Shown piece by piece: positions 19,769 through 30,486 of a stretch of DNA of 64,000 nt. Position numbers and translations under genes: made by a program. This DNA comes from Dactylosporangium fulvum (GTDB lineage Bacteria > Actinomycetota > Actinomycetes > Mycobacteriales > Micromonosporaceae). The notes under the pieces were generated by a model. That model searched no databases, was not told the DNA's origin, and worked only from the letters and a program-made list of their open reading frames with translations. How positions within the stretch are numbered: the first letter of the stretch is position 1; the number at the start of each line of letters is the position of its first letter. The DNA lies in the NCBI RefSeq assembly GCF_025137375.1, contig NZ_CP073720.1, forward strand, positions 3,806,501-3,870,500, given 5' to 3'.

Positions 19769-21949
19769 TCAGCGGTGGCGGTGCACCGTGAACACGTGGG
19801 CCGGCTCGTACAGGGGATCGAGCCGGACCGCGTTGTGCTGTCCCCAGTCGAAGGTCGCGCCGGTGATCTCGTCTTGCACCGTGAACCGCTCGTGCCAGTC
19901 GAAACCCAGCGCGGGCATGTCCAGCGTCGTGTTACCCCACTGCACGTTGTGCGAATCCAGCGATACCACCACGAGGACGGTGTTGTCGCTGTCCGGGTCG
20001 CGCTTGGAGAAGCAGAGCAACTGCTCGCTGTCGATGCCGTGGAAGACGGTGTCGCGCAGCCAGTGCAGGGCCGGGTTGGCCTTGCGGACCGCGTTGAGGC
20101 GGCGCAGATACGGCGCCAGGGACTCGCCGTCGTGCTCCTTGCCGATCCAGTCGCGGGGCCGCAACTGGTACTTCTCGTTGTCGAGGTACTCCTCGGAGCC
20201 CGCCCGGGCCACGTGCTCGAACAGCTCGTAGCCGGCGTACATGCCCCACGACGGGCTGAGCAGGCTCGCCAGCACCGCGCGGATCTTGAACATCGGCGGC
20301 CCGCCGTGCTGCAGGTGCTCGGGCAGGATGTCCGGCGTGTTCGGCCAGAAGTTGGGCCGCATGTAGTCGGCGGCGGCGATGAGCTCCTGCACGTATTCGC
20401 GCAGCTCCCACGCCTGCACGCGCCACGTGAAGTACGTGTACGACTGGCTGAAGCCGATCTTGCCCAGGCCGTGCATCATGGCCGGCTTGGTGAACGCCTC
20501 GGCCAGGAACAGCACGTCGGGGTCGACCGCCTTGACCTCGTCGATGAGCCAGTGCCAGAACCCCACGGGCTTGGTGTGGGGGTTGTCGACCCGGAAGATC
20601 TTCACGCCCTGCGCGACCCAGTGCAGCACGACCCGGAGGATCTCGGCCCGGATGCCCTCCGGGTCGTTGTCGAAGTTCAGGGGATAGATGTCCTGGTACT
20701 TCTTGGGCGGGTTCTCGGCATAGGCGACGGTCCCGTCGGCCCGCGTGGTGAACCACTCGGGGTGCTCGGTGACCCACGGGTGGTCCGGCGCGCACTGCAG
20801 CGCGAGGTCCAGGGCGATCTCGACACCCGCCTCGCGGCCGGCGTCGACGAACGCCCGGAAGTCGTCGAGCGTGCCGAGGTCGGGGTGGATCGCGTCGTGG
20901 CCGCCCTCCGCCGCGCCGATCGCCCACGGCGAGCCGACGTCCTCAGGCCCGGCGACCAGCGTGTTGTTCGGCCCTTTGCGGTTGACCCGGCCGATCGGAT
21001 GGATCGGCGGCAGGTACACCACGTCGAAGCCCATGTCGGCGACCTGCCGCAGCCGCGGGACGGCGGTGCGGAACGTGCCGTGCGTGACGGGCTTGCCGCG
21101 CTCGTCGACGACCGCGCCCTCGGAGCGCGGGAAGAATTCGTACCACGCGGAGAACAGCGCCCGCTGCCGGTCGCACCAGATCGGCAGCGGCTCCGACCGG
21201 GTCACGTGCTGGCGCAGCGGGTGCCGCCACAGCACGTCGGTCAGCCCGAGGGCGGGGGAGACCCGGGCGAACAACGGGATGCCGGCGTCGGCGAGCGCCA
21301 GGGCCGCGCCGGTCACCCGGTCCCGCTCCTGCTCGGGCACGCCCTTGGCGGCCTCGTGCAGCAGCGCCGAGCCCTCGGCGAGGTCGTTGGCGAGGTCCTC
21401 CAGGCCCTGACCGGCGGCGATCTTCTTCGACACCGCGTCGTGCCAGGTGAGATACGGGTCGCTGAACGCCTCGACGGCGAACGTCCACCTGCCGACCGCG
21501 TCCGGGCGCACCTCGCCGAACCAGCGGTCGGTGCCCGGCGCGCCCGGCCGCATGCGGGCGAACGGCCCCTCCTGCCCGTCCGGGCCGATGAGGACGACGT
21601 TGCAGCCCATCATCGCGTGGCCCTCGCGGTAGGAGACGGCGGAGACCGGGACCCGCTCGCCGACGACGGCCTTGGCCGGGAACCGCCCGCCCTCGATCGA
21701 CGGCGTGACCTGCTCGATCGGGAACCGCTGGCCGAGTCCGAGCTCGTCCCAGGGCCAGCCGGCGGCGGACCCGGCGGCGTCGGCCGCCGCGTCCGCGGGC
21801 CGGGTGGACGCCCGGAAGCTGGCGGCCGGCGACTCGGCCGTCTCCACGGTGTCCTCCGTGGCGAGGGCGACTTCGGTATCGGTGGGTTTCGTCGTGGCGA
21901 TCTCGGTCTTGAGGGCTTCGGGCGCGTGCTGCTCCGCGGGGTTACCCAT
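19769..21949 (-). CDS. glgE: Alpha-1,4-glucan:maltose-1-phosphate maltosyltransferase
   Basis: The 726-residue GH13_3 enzyme extends alpha-1,4-glucan by maltosyl units from maltose 1-phosphate. After a low-complexity head (about 1-65) comes the N domain ([18 protein letters not shown]), a helical insert, and the barrel with [12 protein letters not shown], nucleophile Asp in [11 protein letters not shown] and acid/base Glu in [13 protein letters not shown]. Toxic build-up of its substrate is known in mycobacterial glgE mutants, so coupling to treS and mak makes sense. ATG 21949 was chosen, with GTG 21958 possible; a GAGG lies only 3 nt before it. The poorly conserved Ala/Thr-rich N-terminus is longer than in mycobacterial GlgE. 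Confidence 0.95.
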   Translation of the reverse strand: MGNPAEQHAPEALKTEIATTKPTDTEVALATEDTVETAESPAASFRASTRPADAAADAAGSAAGWPWDELGLGQRFPIEQVTPSIEGGRFPAKAVVGERVPVSAVSYREGHAMMGCNVVLIGPDGQEGPFARMRPGAPGTDRWFGEVRPDAVGRWTFAVEAFSDPYLTWHDAVSKKIAAGQGLEDLANDLAEGSALLHEAAKGVPEQERDRVTGAALALADAGIPLFARVSPALGLTDVLWRHPLRQHVTRSEPLPIWCDRQRALFSAWYEFFPRSEGAVVDERGKPVTHGTFRTAVPRLRQVADMGFDVVYLPPIHPIGRVNRKGPNNTLVAGPEDVGSPWAIGAAEGGHDAIHPDLGTLDDFRAFVDAGREAGVEIALDLALQCAPDHPWVTEHPEWFTTRADGTVAYAENPPKKYQDIYPLNFDNDPEGIRAEILRVVLHWVAQGVKIFRVDNPHTKPVGFWHWLIDEVKAVDPDVLFLAEAFTKPAMMHGLGKIGFSQSYTYFTWRVQAWELREYVQELIAAADYMRPNFWPNTPDILPEHLQHGGPPMFKIRAVLASLLSPSWGMYAGYELFEHVARAGSEEYLDNEKYQLRPRDWIGKEHDGESLAPYLRRLNAVRKANPALHWLRDTVFHGIDSEQLLCFSKRDPDSDNTVLVVVSLDSHNVQWGNTTLDMPALGFDWHERFTVQDEITGATFDWGQHNAVRLDPLYEPAHVFTVHRHR

Positions 21950-22001
21950 GATCCTCACCGTATCGAATCCGCGCCGGGTTGGCAGGGTTGTCAGGTGTTG
22001 T

Positions 22002-22021
22002 CCGGTATCACAGCCGGTATC
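22002..22021 (-). promoter_or_regulatory. Direct repeats upstream of glgE
   Basis: On the minus strand the octamer gataccgg occurs twice with a 12-bp period (complements of 22014-22021 and 22002-22009), with a related gatacggt close to the glgE start. The 114-bp glgC-glgE gap could thus hold a glgE promoter and a regulator site. No consensus is recognised. Confidence 0.3.
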
Positions 22022-22063
22022 GCGACGGTGTCACGACCGGCAGGCGGTCGGCGCGTCACGCCG

Positions 22064-23299
22064 CTACGGCTCGATGCGTTGACCCTTGCCGATGACCACG
22101 ATTCCCCCGTCGGACACGGTGTACCGCTGCCGGTCCCGTTCCAGGTCGACGCCGATCTCCACGCCCTCCGGCACGATGACGTTCTTGTCCAGGATGGCGT
22201 TGCGCACCACGGCGTGCCGCCCGATGTCGACGCCCTCCATGAGCACCGCACCCTCGACGTGGGCCCAGGAGTGCACGCGGACGTTCGGCGAGACCACCGA
22301 GTTCTCCACCAGGGCGCCGGAGATGACCGCACCCGGGGAGATCATCGAGCCGACCGCGCGACCGACCCGCTCGCCCCAGCCGTGCACGAACTTCGCCGGC
22401 GGCCACGGGCTGTTGCCCGTGAAGATCGGCCACTCGAAGTTGTACAGGTTGAAGATCGGCTGCACCGCGATGAGGTCCATGTTGGCCTCGTAGTACGAGT
22501 CGAGCGTCCCCACGTCCCGCCAGTAGCCGCGGTCGCGGTCCGAGCTGCCCGGCACGACGTTGTCGCTGAAGTCGTAGACGGCGGCCTCGTTCTTCCCCAC
22601 GAAGAACGGGACGATGTTGCCGCCCATGTCGTGCTTGCTGCTCGGGTCCTGCGCGTCGCGGGTCACCGCGTCGATCAGCGCGTCGGTCGTGAACACGTAG
22701 TTGCCCATCGACGCGAAGATCTCGTCGGGGGCGTCCGGCAGGCCCTTGGCGTCCTTCGGCTTCTCCCGAAACGCGCTGATCTGCTGCCCGCCGGCGCCGA
22801 CCTCGATGACGCCGAACTGGTCGGCGGTGGACAGCGGCTGCCGGATCCCGGCCACCGTCGCCGCGGCGCCCGACTCGATGTGCCGGCGCACCATCTGCTC
22901 CGGGTCCATCCGGTAGATGTGGTCCGCGCCGAAGACGATGACGTAGTCGGGCCGCTCGTCGTTGATGAGGTTCAGGCTCTGGTAGATGGCGTCGGCCGAC
23001 CCGGCGAACCAGCGCGGGCCGAGGCGCTGCTGCGCCGGCACCGGCGTCACGTAGTTGCCGAGCAGCGTCGACATCCGCCAGGTCTTCGTGACGTGCCGGT
23101 CCAACGAGTGCGACTTGTACTGCGTCAGCACGACCATCTTCAGATAGCCGCCGTTGGCGAGGTTGGACAGTACGAAGTCGATCAGCCGGTAGATCCCGCC
23201 GAACGGCACCGCCGGCTTGGCCCGGTCGGTGGTCAGCGGCATCAGCCGTTTGCCCTCGCCGCCGGCGAGGACGATCGCGAGGACCTTCTTGGCAGCCAT
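22064..23299 (-). CDS. glgC: Glucose-1-phosphate adenylyltransferase
   Basis: The 411-residue enzyme makes ADP-glucose from ATP and glucose 1-phosphate, the donor for glucan and maltose-1-phosphate synthesis. It shows [20 protein letters not shown], the phosphate/regulatory region [13 protein letters not shown], the ADP-binding [17 protein letters not shown] and a left-handed beta-helix C-terminus ([20 protein letters not shown]). ATG 23299 ([14 protein letters not shown]) is the usual start. It is divergent from glgA with a 61-bp shared promoter gap and lies upstream of glgE on the same strand. Confidence 0.97.
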   Translation of the reverse strand: MAAKKVLAIVLAGGEGKRLMPLTTDRAKPAVPFGGIYRLIDFVLSNLANGGYLKMVVLTQYKSHSLDRHVTKTWRMSTLLGNYVTPVPAQQRLGPRWFAGSADAIYQSLNLINDERPDYVIVFGADHIYRMDPEQMVRRHIESGAAATVAGIRQPLSTADQFGVIEVGAGGQQISAFREKPKDAKGLPDAPDEIFASMGNYVFTTDALIDAVTRDAQDPSSKHDMGGNIVPFFVGKNEAAVYDFSDNVVPGSSDRDRGYWRDVGTLDSYYEANMDLIAVQPIFNLYNFEWPIFTGNSPWPPAKFVHGWGERVGRAVGSMISPGAVISGALVENSVVSPNVRVHSWAHVEGAVLMEGVDIGRHAVVRNAILDKNVIVPEGVEIGVDLERDRQRYTVSDGGIVVIGKGQRIEP

Positions 23300-23360
23300 G
23301 GCGCAGACGCTAAACGTGTCCGGCGTGTTGCGCCAGACGAACGGCATTATGGTTTGGGAC

Positions 23361-24545
23361 GTGCGTGTAGACCTGCTCACTCGAGAGTATCCCCCGGACG
23401 TCTACGGCGGCGCGGGCGTGCATTTGGAGTACCTTGCGCGCGAGCTGCGCAAGCTCCCGCTGGACGTGCGCGTCCACTGCTTCGGCGCGCCGCGCGCCGA
23501 GGCCGGGGTCACCGGCTATGCCGACCCGGCCGGCCTCGCCGGCGCCAACGCGGCGCTGCGCACCATGGGTGTCGACCTGGAGATGGCCGCCGGCTGCGCC
23601 GGGACGAGCATCGTGCACAGCCACACCTGGTATGCGAACCTGGCCGGCCACACCGCCAAGCTGCTCTACGGCGTCCCCCACGTCGTCACCAGTCACAGCC
23701 TCGAGCCGTTGCGCCCCTGGAAGGCCGAGCAACTCGGCGGCGGCTACGCGCTCTCGTCGTGGATCGAGCGGACCGCCGTCGAGGCCGCCGACGCCGTCAT
23801 CGCCGTCTCCGCCGGGATGAAGGCCGACGTGCTGCGCGCCTACCCGGCCGTCGATCCCGACCGGGTCCACGTCGTCTACAACGGCATCGACACGGAGCAG
23901 TACGCGCCGGACCCGGCCACCGACGTCCTGGAGCGCCTCGGCATCGACCCGCAGCGCCCGTCCGTCGCCTACGTCGGGCGCATCACGCGGCAGAAGGGGC
24001 TGCCGTATCTCCTGCGTGCCGCCCGCCACCTGCCGCCGGACGTGCAGCTGGTCCTGCTGGCCGGCGCTCCGGACACCCCGGAGATCGCCGCCGAGGTCAC
24101 CGGCCTCGCCGGCGAGCTGCGCGAGCACCGCCAGGGTGTCGTCTGGGTCCAGGAGATGCTGCCCAAGCACGAGGTGATTCAGGTCCTCAGCCACGCCACG
24201 CTGTTCGTCTGCCCGTCGATCTACGAGCCGATGGGCATCGTCAACCTGGAGGCCATGGCCTGCCAGACGGCGGTCGTCGCCACCGCGACCGGCGGCATCC
24301 CGGAGGTCGTCGCCGACCGCGAGACCGGCCTGCTCGTCCCGATCGACCAGGTCACCGACGGCTCCGGCACCCCGCTGGACGAGGCGAGGTTCGTCGCCGA
24401 CCTCGCCGACGCCATGAACGAGCTGCTCGAGGAGCCGGCCCGCGCGGCCGAGTTCGGCCGGGCCGGCCGCCAGCGGGCCGTGGACCACTTCTCCTGGTCC
24501 GCGATCGCCGACCGCACGCTGGCGGTCTACCAGGCGGTCAGCTGA
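23361..24545 (+). CDS. glgA: GT4 glycogen synthase / maltose-1-phosphate synthase
   Basis: The 394-residue actinobacterial short GlgA has [19 protein letters not shown] at its start, [26 protein letters not shown] and the C-terminal ExxxxxE donor-site motif in [17 protein letters not shown]. In mycobacteria the protein of this type (GlgM) mainly makes maltose 1-phosphate from ADP-glucose and glucose 1-phosphate, feeding GlgE. With glgE adjacent, that role is likely here too (inference). GTG 23361 gives the canonical N-terminus; ATG 23349 is an in-frame alternative. The 3' end overlaps the convergent hydrolase gene by 8 bp. Confidence 0.92.
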   Translation: MRVDLLTREYPPDVYGGAGVHLEYLARELRKLPLDVRVHCFGAPRAEAGVTGYADPAGLAGANAALRTMGVDLEMAAGCAGTSIVHSHTWYANLAGHTAKLLYGVPHVVTSHSLEPLRPWKAEQLGGGYALSSWIERTAVEAADAVIAVSAGMKADVLRAYPAVDPDRVHVVYNGIDTEQYAPDPATDVLERLGIDPQRPSVAYVGRITRQKGLPYLLRAARHLPPDVQLVLLAGAPDTPEIAAEVTGLAGELREHRQGVVWVQEMLPKHEVIQVLSHATLFVCPSIYEPMGIVNLEAMACQTAVVATATGGIPEVVADRETGLLVPIDQVTDGSGTPLDEARFVADLADAMNELLEEPARAAEFGRAGRQRAVDHFSWSAIADRTLAVYQAVS

Positions 24546-25305
24546 GCACGTGGTCCAGCACGAGGTGGGCGACCGCCTCGGGCTGCTCCACGTTGGCCAG
24601 GTGGGCCGCGTTCGGCACCACCGCCAGGCGGCTGCCGGCGATTCCGGCGTGGATGACCTCGCCGTGCTCGGGTGGGGTCGCCGGGTCGTCGGCGCCGGCG
24701 ACGACGAGCGTCGGCGCGGTGATCCTCGGCAGGTCGTCGCGCAGGTCCATCCCGGCGATCGCCTCGCAGCAGCCGGCGTAGCCCTCGGCCGGGCCGGCGG
24801 CGATCATCGCCCGGAAGGGCGCGACGCGGGCCGGCAGCGCCGCACGGTACCGCGGCGTGAACCAGCGGCCGAGGACCGCGTCGGCGATGCTGCCCATGCC
24901 TCCGGTGCGCACCTGCTCGGCCCGGGCCAGCCAGCCGTCGGCCGGCGGCAGGTGCGCCGCCGTGCAGATCAGCACCAGCCGCTCGATGCGCTCCGGCGCG
25001 TGCGCGGCCAGCCACATCCCGACCATCCCGCCGAGGGAGAGCCCGCAGTACGACGCCCGCTCGATGCCCAGCCGGTCGAGCAGCGCCAGCACGTCCCGCC
25101 CCAGGTCCTCGATGCGGTACGGGCCGGGCGGCACCGGCGACCCGCCGTGCCCGCGATGGTCGAACCGGACCACCCGCAGCCGCTCGGCGAACGCCGGAAG
25201 CTGGGGACGCCACATGTCGAGGTTGCTGCCGAGCGACCCGCCGAGCAGCAGGGTCGGCGCACCGAGGCGGCCGCTGGTGCGCTGGAACAGCGTCGTTGCC
25301 GTCAC
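24538..25305 (-). CDS. Alpha/beta hydrolase (3-oxoadipate enol-lactonase-like)
   Basis: The 255-residue single-domain hydrolase has an oxyanion region at LLGGSLGSNLDMW, the nucleophile elbow GLSLGG (Ser near residue 93), acidic residue Asp in VAGADDPATPPEHG and the catalytic His in VPNAAHLANVEQP. The best match by pattern is the PcaD-type lactonase subgroup, but no other beta-ketoadipate genes are nearby, so the substrate is open. It converges on glgA. The 199-bp gap to the ClpC-like gene holds both promoters. Confidence 0.85.
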   Translation of the reverse strand: MTATTLFQRTSGRLGAPTLLLGGSLGSNLDMWRPQLPAFAERLRVVRFDHRGHGGSPVPPGPYRIEDLGRDVLALLDRLGIERASYCGLSLGGMVGMWLAAHAPERIERLVLICTAAHLPPADGWLARAEQVRTGGMGSIADAVLGRWFTPRYRAALPARVAPFRAMIAAGPAEGYAGCCEAIAGMDLRDDLPRITAPTLVVAGADDPATPPEHGEVIHAGIAGSRLAVVPNAAHLANVEQPEAVAHLVLDHVLS

Positions 25306-25345
25306 GGCATCCTTCTATCACTCTCCGGGTCGGCGGCGGAAAGCC

Positions 25346-25363
25346 GGTGACGGTAAGGTGACG
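25346..25363 (+). promoter_or_regulatory. Direct repeat in the hydrolase/ClpC-like promoter gap
   Basis: GGTGACG occurs at 25346-25352 and again at 25357-25363, an 11-bp period. The spot could bind an activator for either divergent gene. No ClgR or HspR site is visible in this gap. Confidence 0.3.
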
Positions 25364-25504
25364 AAGGGCAGTGCGCCTGCCCGAGCCACACGTCGCCCGC
25401 ACGGCGGCATGGCCAAGAGGCTTCGACTCAGCGCATCCACCTTTCCGTGACGGTTGGCGGGTGCGTTGCTCGTGTTGCCGGGAGCGGCCCCGCCGGAAGG
25501 CGTG

Positions 25505-27841
25505 ATGGCGATGTTCGAACGATTCACCGACCGGGCCCGCCGGGTCGTCGTCCTGGCCCAGGAAGAGGCCCGGATCCTCAACCACAGCTACATCGGCACC
25601 GAGCACGTCCTGCTCGGGCTGCTCCACGAGGGTGAGCGCGCCGGGGAGGGCGGGGAGCCCGGTGGCGCCGCCGCCGACGCCCTGCGTCACCTCGGCATCT
25701 CCCTCGACGCCGTCCGCCGCGAGGTCGAAGAACTCGTCGGCACCGGGCGGCAGGCACCGGGCGGGAACATCCCGTTCAGTCCCCGGGCCAAGAAGGTCCT
25801 CGAGCTCGCCCTGCGCGAGGCGCTCCAACTCGGCCACAACTACATCGGCGCCGAGCACATCCTGCTCGGCCTGATCCGCGAGGGCGAGGGCGTCGCCACG
25901 CAGGTGCTGATCCGGCTCGGCGCCTCCCTCGGCGCGGTCCGGGCGCAGGTCGTGCAGGCCCTGTCGGGGCACCCGTCGCTGGACGACGCGGCGTCCGCCG
26001 CCTCGGCGTCCTCCTTGAAGACGCCGACCGGCAGCCCCGTCCTCGACCAGTTCGGGCACAGCCTCACCGACGCCGCCCGGGCCGGCGACCTCGACCCGGT
26101 CATCGGCCGCGACGCCGAGATCGAGCGGGTCGTGCAGGTGCTGTCCTGCCGGCGCAAGAACAACCCTGTCCTGACCGGCGCGCCCGGCGTCGGCAAGACC
26201 GCCGTCGTCGAGGGCCTCGCCCAGCGGATCGTGGCCGGGACCGTCCCCGCCGCGCTCGCCGGCAAGCAGCTGTACTCGCTCGACCTCGGCTCGCTCGTCG
26301 CCGGCGCCCGCTACCGCGGCGACTTCGAGGAGCGCCTGCGCAAGGTGATCAAGGAGATCCGCACCCGCGGCGACGTCATCGTGTTCATCGACGAGCTCCA
26401 CACGCTCGTCGGCGCCGGCGCGGCCGAGGGCGCCATCGACGCCTCGTCGCTGCTCAAGCCGCTGCTGGCCCGCGGCGAGCTGCGGACGATCGGCGCGACG
26501 ACCCACGAGGAGTACCGCCGGTACGTGCAGAAGGACGCCGCCCTCGACCGCCGTTTCCAGCCGGTGGAGGTCGCCGAGCCGACGCCCGCGCAGACGCTGG
26601 AGATCCTGCGCGGCCTCCGGGAGCGGTACGAGACGTTCCACGGCGTCTCCTACAGCGACGCCGCGCTCGAGGCCGCCGTGTCGCTCGGCGACCGGTACGT
26701 GCCGGACCGCCACCTGCCGGACAAGGCGATCGACCTGCTCGACCAGGCGGGCGCGCGGGTGCGGCTCGGCGGCGGATCAGCCCCGGTCGACCAGGACCGT
26801 GTCGATCAGGACCATGTGGCGTCGGTGGTCGCCCAGTGGACCGGCATCCCGGTGCAGCGACTCACCGAGGGGGAGACCGCCCGGCTCCTGCGCATGGAGG
26901 ACGAGCTGCACTGGCGCCTCGTCGGCCAGGACGCCGCGGTCCGTGCCGTCGCCACGGCGATCCGCCGGGCCCGCGCCGGCCTCGCCGACCCGCGCCGCCC
27001 GACCGGCTCGTTCATCTTCGCCGGACCGTCCGGCGTCGGGAAGTCGTCCCTGGCGAAAGCGCTCGCCGAGTTCCTCTTCGGCAGCCAGGACGCGCTGATC
27101 CAGCTGGACATGTCCGAGTTCCACGACCGGTACACGGTGTCCCGGCTGGTCGGTGCGCCACCGGGATACGTCGGCCACGACGACGGCGGTCAGCTGACGG
27201 AACGGGTGCGCCGCCGGCCGTGCTCCGTCGTGCTGTTCGACGAGATCGAGAAGGCCCACCCCGACGTCTTCCACACCCTGCTGCAGATCCTCGAGGACGG
27301 CCGGCTGACCGACGGCCAGGGCCGGGTCACCGACTTCACGAACACCGTCATCGTCCTCACCACGAACCTGGGCACCCGCTTCGCCGCGGCGGCCGGCTTC
27401 GGCGACCGGGCGTCCTCCGCGGCGCAGGAACTGGTGCAGGACCTGCGGCAGCACTTCCGGCCCGAGTTCCTCAACCGCATCGACGAGACCGTGGTCTTCG
27501 ACCCGCTCACCACCGCCGACCTGCTGCGGATCGTCGACCTCCTGGTCGAGCGGGTCGCCGCGCGGCTCGCCGCACGCGGGGTGACCCTGGCGCTGACGGC
27601 GGCGGCGCGGTCGCGGCTGGCGGCGACCGGCCACGACCCGCGTCTCGGCGCGCGGCCGCTGCGCCGCGCCGTGCGGCGGGAACTGGAGGACGAGCTCTCG
27701 GCGCGGATCCTGCGCGACGAGCTGGCCGCGGGCCGGACGGTCCTGGTGGACGCCGGCCCGGACGGCCTGGTCCTCACCGTGTCGGGCTCGCCCGCTACAA
27801 CACCAGCGCCGGAGCGTCCGACTCCTGTCCCGGCAGGATGA
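25505..27841 (+). CDS. ClpC-like double AAA+ chaperone lacking the middle (M) domain
   Basis: The 778-residue protein has a double Clp-N domain ([36 protein letters not shown]), AAA1 with Walker A GAPGVGKT and Walker [10 protein letters not shown], and AAA2 with Walker A GPSGVGKS, Walker [11 protein letters not shown] and [11 protein letters not shown]. Ordinary ClpC has about 75-80 residues (coiled-coil M domain with UVR motif) between AAA1 and the WTGIPV segment; here only about 20 residues connect RVRLGG to [13 protein letters not shown]. The ClpP-docking loop region reads AAAAGFG where GLGF-type loops are usual. It is probably a second, divergent ClpC paralogue whose control and protease coupling differ. 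ATG 25505 is used; ATG 25511 (MFERF) matches the family start too. GGAAGG precedes it. Confidence 0.85.
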   Translation: MAMFERFTDRARRVVVLAQEEARILNHSYIGTEHVLLGLLHEGERAGEGGEPGGAAADALRHLGISLDAVRREVEELVGTGRQAPGGNIPFSPRAKKVLELALREALQLGHNYIGAEHILLGLIREGEGVATQVLIRLGASLGAVRAQVVQALSGHPSLDDAASAASASSLKTPTGSPVLDQFGHSLTDAARAGDLDPVIGRDAEIERVVQVLSCRRKNNPVLTGAPGVGKTAVVEGLAQRIVAGTVPAALAGKQLYSLDLGSLVAGARYRGDFEERLRKVIKEIRTRGDVIVFIDELHTLVGAGAAEGAIDASSLLKPLLARGELRTIGATTHEEYRRYVQKDAALDRRFQPVEVAEPTPAQTLEILRGLRERYETFHGVSYSDAALEAAVSLGDRYVPDRHLPDKAIDLLDQAGARVRLGGGSAPVDQDRVDQDHVASVVAQWTGIPVQRLTEGETARLLRMEDELHWRLVGQDAAVRAVATAIRRARAGLADPRRPTGSFIFAGPSGVGKSSLAKALAEFLFGSQDALIQLDMSEFHDRYTVSRLVGAPPGYVGHDDGGQLTERVRRRPCSVVLFDEIEKAHPDVFHTLLQILEDGRLTDGQGRVTDFTNTVIVLTTNLGTRFAAAAGFGDRASSAAQELVQDLRQHFRPEFLNRIDETVVFDPLTTADLLRIVDLLVERVAARLAARGVTLALTAAARSRLAATGHDPRLGARPLRRAVRRELEDELSARILRDELAAGRTVLVDAGPDGLVLTVSGSPATTPAPERPTPVPAG

Positions 27842-28814
27842 CGATCTCCTCGGGCTTGCAGGTGCGGGTCGCGACCTCGCCGTCGATCCGCACCTCGTAG
27901 CCGGTCGGCGGGCCGTCCGGCCCCCAGCAGGCGCCCACGACGGTGCCCTCCGCGCGCGGACTGTCCACGGTCCGCACGCGGGTGCCGGGCGCGTGCCCGT
28001 CGTCGGCGATCACCAGCAGGGCGTCGAGCACCTGCCGCACCCCCGCCCAGGGCGCCCTGACGACAAACGGCTCCCCGGCGGCGTCCTCCCCGGGCGTGAC
28101 GAACGCGCGGTAGGCCAGCACCAGCAGATCGGCCTCGTACCGCACCCGCCACTCCCGGTCGTGCTGGGCCTTCACCAGGGCGGCCTCGATCCGCCGCCAC
28201 CGTTCGGCGACCCCGCTGTCGAGGACCCGCCGGGCGGCGCGGTCGAGATCCGCGCAGACCGCGTCGACGGCGGTCTCCTCGCCGAGCTCGGCGGTCCAGG
28301 CGAGGTCGAGCGCCGCCGGGACCAGCCCCGGGCTGTCGTCGGCGACGACGAGATACACGAGTGCGAGCAGCTCGGCCCGCCGCTCCCCGGCATAGAACGT
28401 GTCGTCGAGCCCGGGCGGGAACCGCTCGACGAGATGCTCGGCCCTGCCGCCGGGCAGCCGCCCGGCCCGCCGCGCGTCGGCGAGCTTGACCTCGGCTCCG
28501 CGCGCCTCCCGGGACACGATCGTCCACCGCTCCCCGTGGCCGACCCACGCCGGATACACGGTCCGGCCCGCGTTCCCAAGCGTCTCCCCGGCCCGCAGCC
28601 GGGCGGCCTTGAGCTGCCGGGCCGCGACGGAATATGCCACACCGGCCTGCGCGGCGTGCGCCCGCACCGCGCGTCGCCGGGCCCGGTCCGGTCGCGGTTT
28701 CCGGCCAGGCTGCTCCGGGATGCTCCCGCCGGACGGGGTCTGCTCGGCGCCTGTCTCCGCGCCCTGTCCGGGGTCCTCTGCGGCAGGGGTGCCCTGCGGT
28801 GTTTCCTCGGCCAT
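27795..28814 (-). CDS. Conserved hypothetical protein with SH3/KOW-like C-terminal segment
   Basis: The 339-residue protein is not one I recognise. Its N-terminus (about 1-50) is Glu/Pro/Gly-rich and disordered, then basic RARRRAVRAHAAQAG and YSVAARQLKAAR, a helical middle section (about 120-260) and a C-terminal beta stretch GTRVRTVDSPRAEGTVVG, which resembles a small SH3/KOW barrel. The strong ribosome site GGAGG 7 nt before ATG 28814 supports the start. It overlaps the 3' end of the ClpC-like gene by 47 bp tail to tail. The basic N-terminal motif is common in small actinobacterial proteins of unknown role. The 226-bp gap to the next gene holds only a hairpin. Confidence 0.65.
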   Translation of the reverse strand: MAEETPQGTPAAEDPGQGAETGAEQTPSGGSIPEQPGRKPRPDRARRRAVRAHAAQAGVAYSVAARQLKAARLRAGETLGNAGRTVYPAWVGHGERWTIVSREARGAEVKLADARRAGRLPGGRAEHLVERFPPGLDDTFYAGERRAELLALVYLVVADDSPGLVPAALDLAWTAELGEETAVDAVCADLDRAARRVLDSGVAERWRRIEAALVKAQHDREWRVRYEADLLVLAYRAFVTPGEDAAGEPFVVRAPWAGVRQVLDALLVIADDGHAPGTRVRTVDSPRAEGTVVGACWGPDGPPTGYEVRIDGEVATRTCKPEEIVILPGQESDAPALVL

Positions 28815-28980
28815 CACGAGTCCTCCGGCGTCGACCCACGCTCGCACCGATCGGACGGCGAGACTCCCGCCGGGCATCCTGCACCGATGCGCTGAGTCGG
28901 GGACCCTTGGCCTCGTGCACGGCCGGCGTGGGCGGCCGTGTCGGGCGCAGGCAGGCGCACTGCCCAGGGTCAGGATACCG

Positions 28981-29018
28981 CGTCCCACCGCCGCCCCGCA
29001 GCAGGCGACGGCGGGACG
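28981..29018 (-). terminator. Hairpin terminator of the DUF4331-TPR-NicO operon
   Basis: The 13-nt arms 28981-28993 and 29006-29018 pair with a 12-nt loop. The two non-Watson-Crick positions become G-U pairs only in the minus-strand RNA, so the hairpin is fitted to the transcript of the NicO gene, which ends 23 bp upstream of it. Confidence 0.6.
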
Positions 29019-29040
29019 TGCGGAGGGTGGCGATCGCCGC

Positions 29041-30486
29041 TCAGAGCGTGACGAGCGACCGGACCGCGAGGGCCGACCCGACGACCAGCACGAGTGCCGC
29101 GGTCCCGGTGGGCGCGAGGCGGGTGAACCAGGCCAGCCGGCCACCCAGCCGCCCACCCAGCCGCCCACTCAGCCGGAGCCTGCCCGCCCACCGGTCGCGG
29201 ACCTTGATCAGCAGCAGGCCGGCGGCGGTGAGGACGGCGGCCATGCCCAGGCCGTACGCGAGCACCAGCAGCACGCCGAACCACGTCCGCCCCAGGCCGA
29301 CCGCCCCGAGGAGGACGACCAGCGCCGACGGGCTGGGCACCAGGCCACCCGCGACACCCATCCCCACGATCGCGAGCCGGCTGGGGCGCCCGCCGTGGTC
29401 GTGCGAGTGGGAATGGGAATGGGAATGCGGATGAGGGTGGTCATGAGCATGGGAGTGCGCCGCCTGCTTCCGGCGGGACAGCAGCATCCCCAGGCCCACC
29501 GCCGCCACCAGCGCGCCGCTCGTCACACCCAGCCAGCCGAGCACCGTCTCGCCGGCCAGGCCGGCCGCCGTCGTCAGCAGCAGGCCCAGCACCAGCACCC
29601 CGCCGGTGTGGGTCAGCGTCACCGTCGCGCCCACGGTCAGGGCGTCACGCGGGCGGCCGCGGCGGCCGGCGAGGTACGCGGCCATCACCGTCTTGCCGTG
29701 CCCCGGCAGCGTGGCGTGCGCGCCGCCCAGCACCAGCGCCAGCAGCACCGCGAGGGCACCGACCCACGGGGTCAGCTCGCGCGTGCCGACCCAGCCGCGC
29801 AGCGTCGCCTCCGCGCGGCCCAGCCGTCCGGGGAGGACGGGGGCCGCGACCGCGGTGTCGCCGGGCGAGGCGGCGGTGCTGCCGCCCGGCTCCACCGTCA
29901 GCCGCGCCGACCGGACGTCCGGCGGGGAGCTCAGCAGGTCGTCGGGGTAGCTGCGCAGCCCGTCGCTGCGGCTCTTGGCGGGCAGCGGCGGCGACACCAG
30001 ATGTACCCCCGAAGCCGTCGCCGTCAGCTCACGCCACCCCACCCGGTCGGTCCGGTAGCGGTTCTCCACGTCCACGGTGGACGGTGCCGCCAGCGGGGCG
30101 GGCGCGGACAGCGTGCACTCCAGGCGGCTGGTCCGCAGCCCGGCGCTGCCTTCGGTGTACGTGTACGACGAGGTCCCGACCGTCCAGGCCAGCGGCGCAC
30201 CGCCGACCCGCACCGAGAAGGCTCCCGTCAGGGCCGAGCACTCCCGCGCGGCCCAGGCCGGTGCGCCCATCGAGTCCACCGTGGACTGTTCCTGCAGCGT
30301 CGGCAGCTCGGCGAGGTCTACGAGGGCCAGCACGTCGACCCGCGACGGGTGGAACGTCAGCGCGCCGAGCTGGTTGACGGAGAAGTTGCCGAGCGGGTGG
30401 GCGTGCGCGGGGCCGGGTGCGAGCAGCACGCCGGCCGGCACGACGGTGACGACGACGGTGCAGAGCAGGACGAGAAGGCGGCGCAT
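29041..30486 (-). CDS. NicO-family (RcnA/HupE-like) metal-transport membrane protein with secreted N-terminal domain
   Basis: The 481-residue protein has a signal peptide, an extracellular domain (about 30-235, HPLGNFSVNQLGALTFHP) and a membrane domain of about six TMs (about 245-480). The membrane part has the nickel/cobalt-transporter signature region GGAHATLPGHGKTVMAAYL and a very His-rich loop (about 365-388, alternating His with Ser, Asp or Pro) suited to Ni, Co or Zn binding. Imperfect Gly-Arg-Leu repeats lie near the C-terminus. Its ATG overlaps the stop of the TPR gene as TGATG, which indicates translational coupling. The direction of transport is not known. Confidence 0.8.
   Translation of the reverse strand: MRRLLVLLCTVVVTVVPAGVLLAPGPAHAHPLGNFSVNQLGALTFHPSRVDVLALVDLAELPTLQEQSTVDSMGAPAWAARECSALTGAFSVRVGGAPLAWTVGTSSYTYTEGSAGLRTSRLECTLSAPAPLAAPSTVDVENRYRTDRVGWRELTATASGVHLVSPPLPAKSRSDGLRSYPDDLLSSPPDVRSARLTVEPGGSTAASPGDTAVAAPVLPGRLGRAEATLRGWVGTRELTPWVGALAVLLALVLGGAHATLPGHGKTVMAAYLAGRRGRPRDALTVGATVTLTHTGGVLVLGLLLTTAAGLAGETVLGWLGVTSGALVAAVGLGMLLSRRKQAAHSHAHDHPHPHSHSHSHSHDHGGRPSRLAIVGMGVAGGLVPSPSALVVLLGAVGLGRTWFGVLLVLAYGLGMAAVLTAAGLLLIKVRDRWAGRLRLSGRLGGRLGGRLAWFTRLAPTGTAALVLVVGSALAVRSLVTL

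Noticed and set aside
25306..25504. Possible heat-shock or ClgR control site before the ClpC-like gene
   Set aside because: No HspR (HAIR) or ClgR palindrome could be found; only a GGTGACG direct repeat of unknown meaning.
29138..29180. Imperfect 12-bp repeats at the 3' end of the NicO gene, considered as an array
   Set aside because: They code Gly-Arg-Leu repeats inside the gene and have no spacers. This is a low-complexity coding stretch and not a CRISPR or mobile feature.
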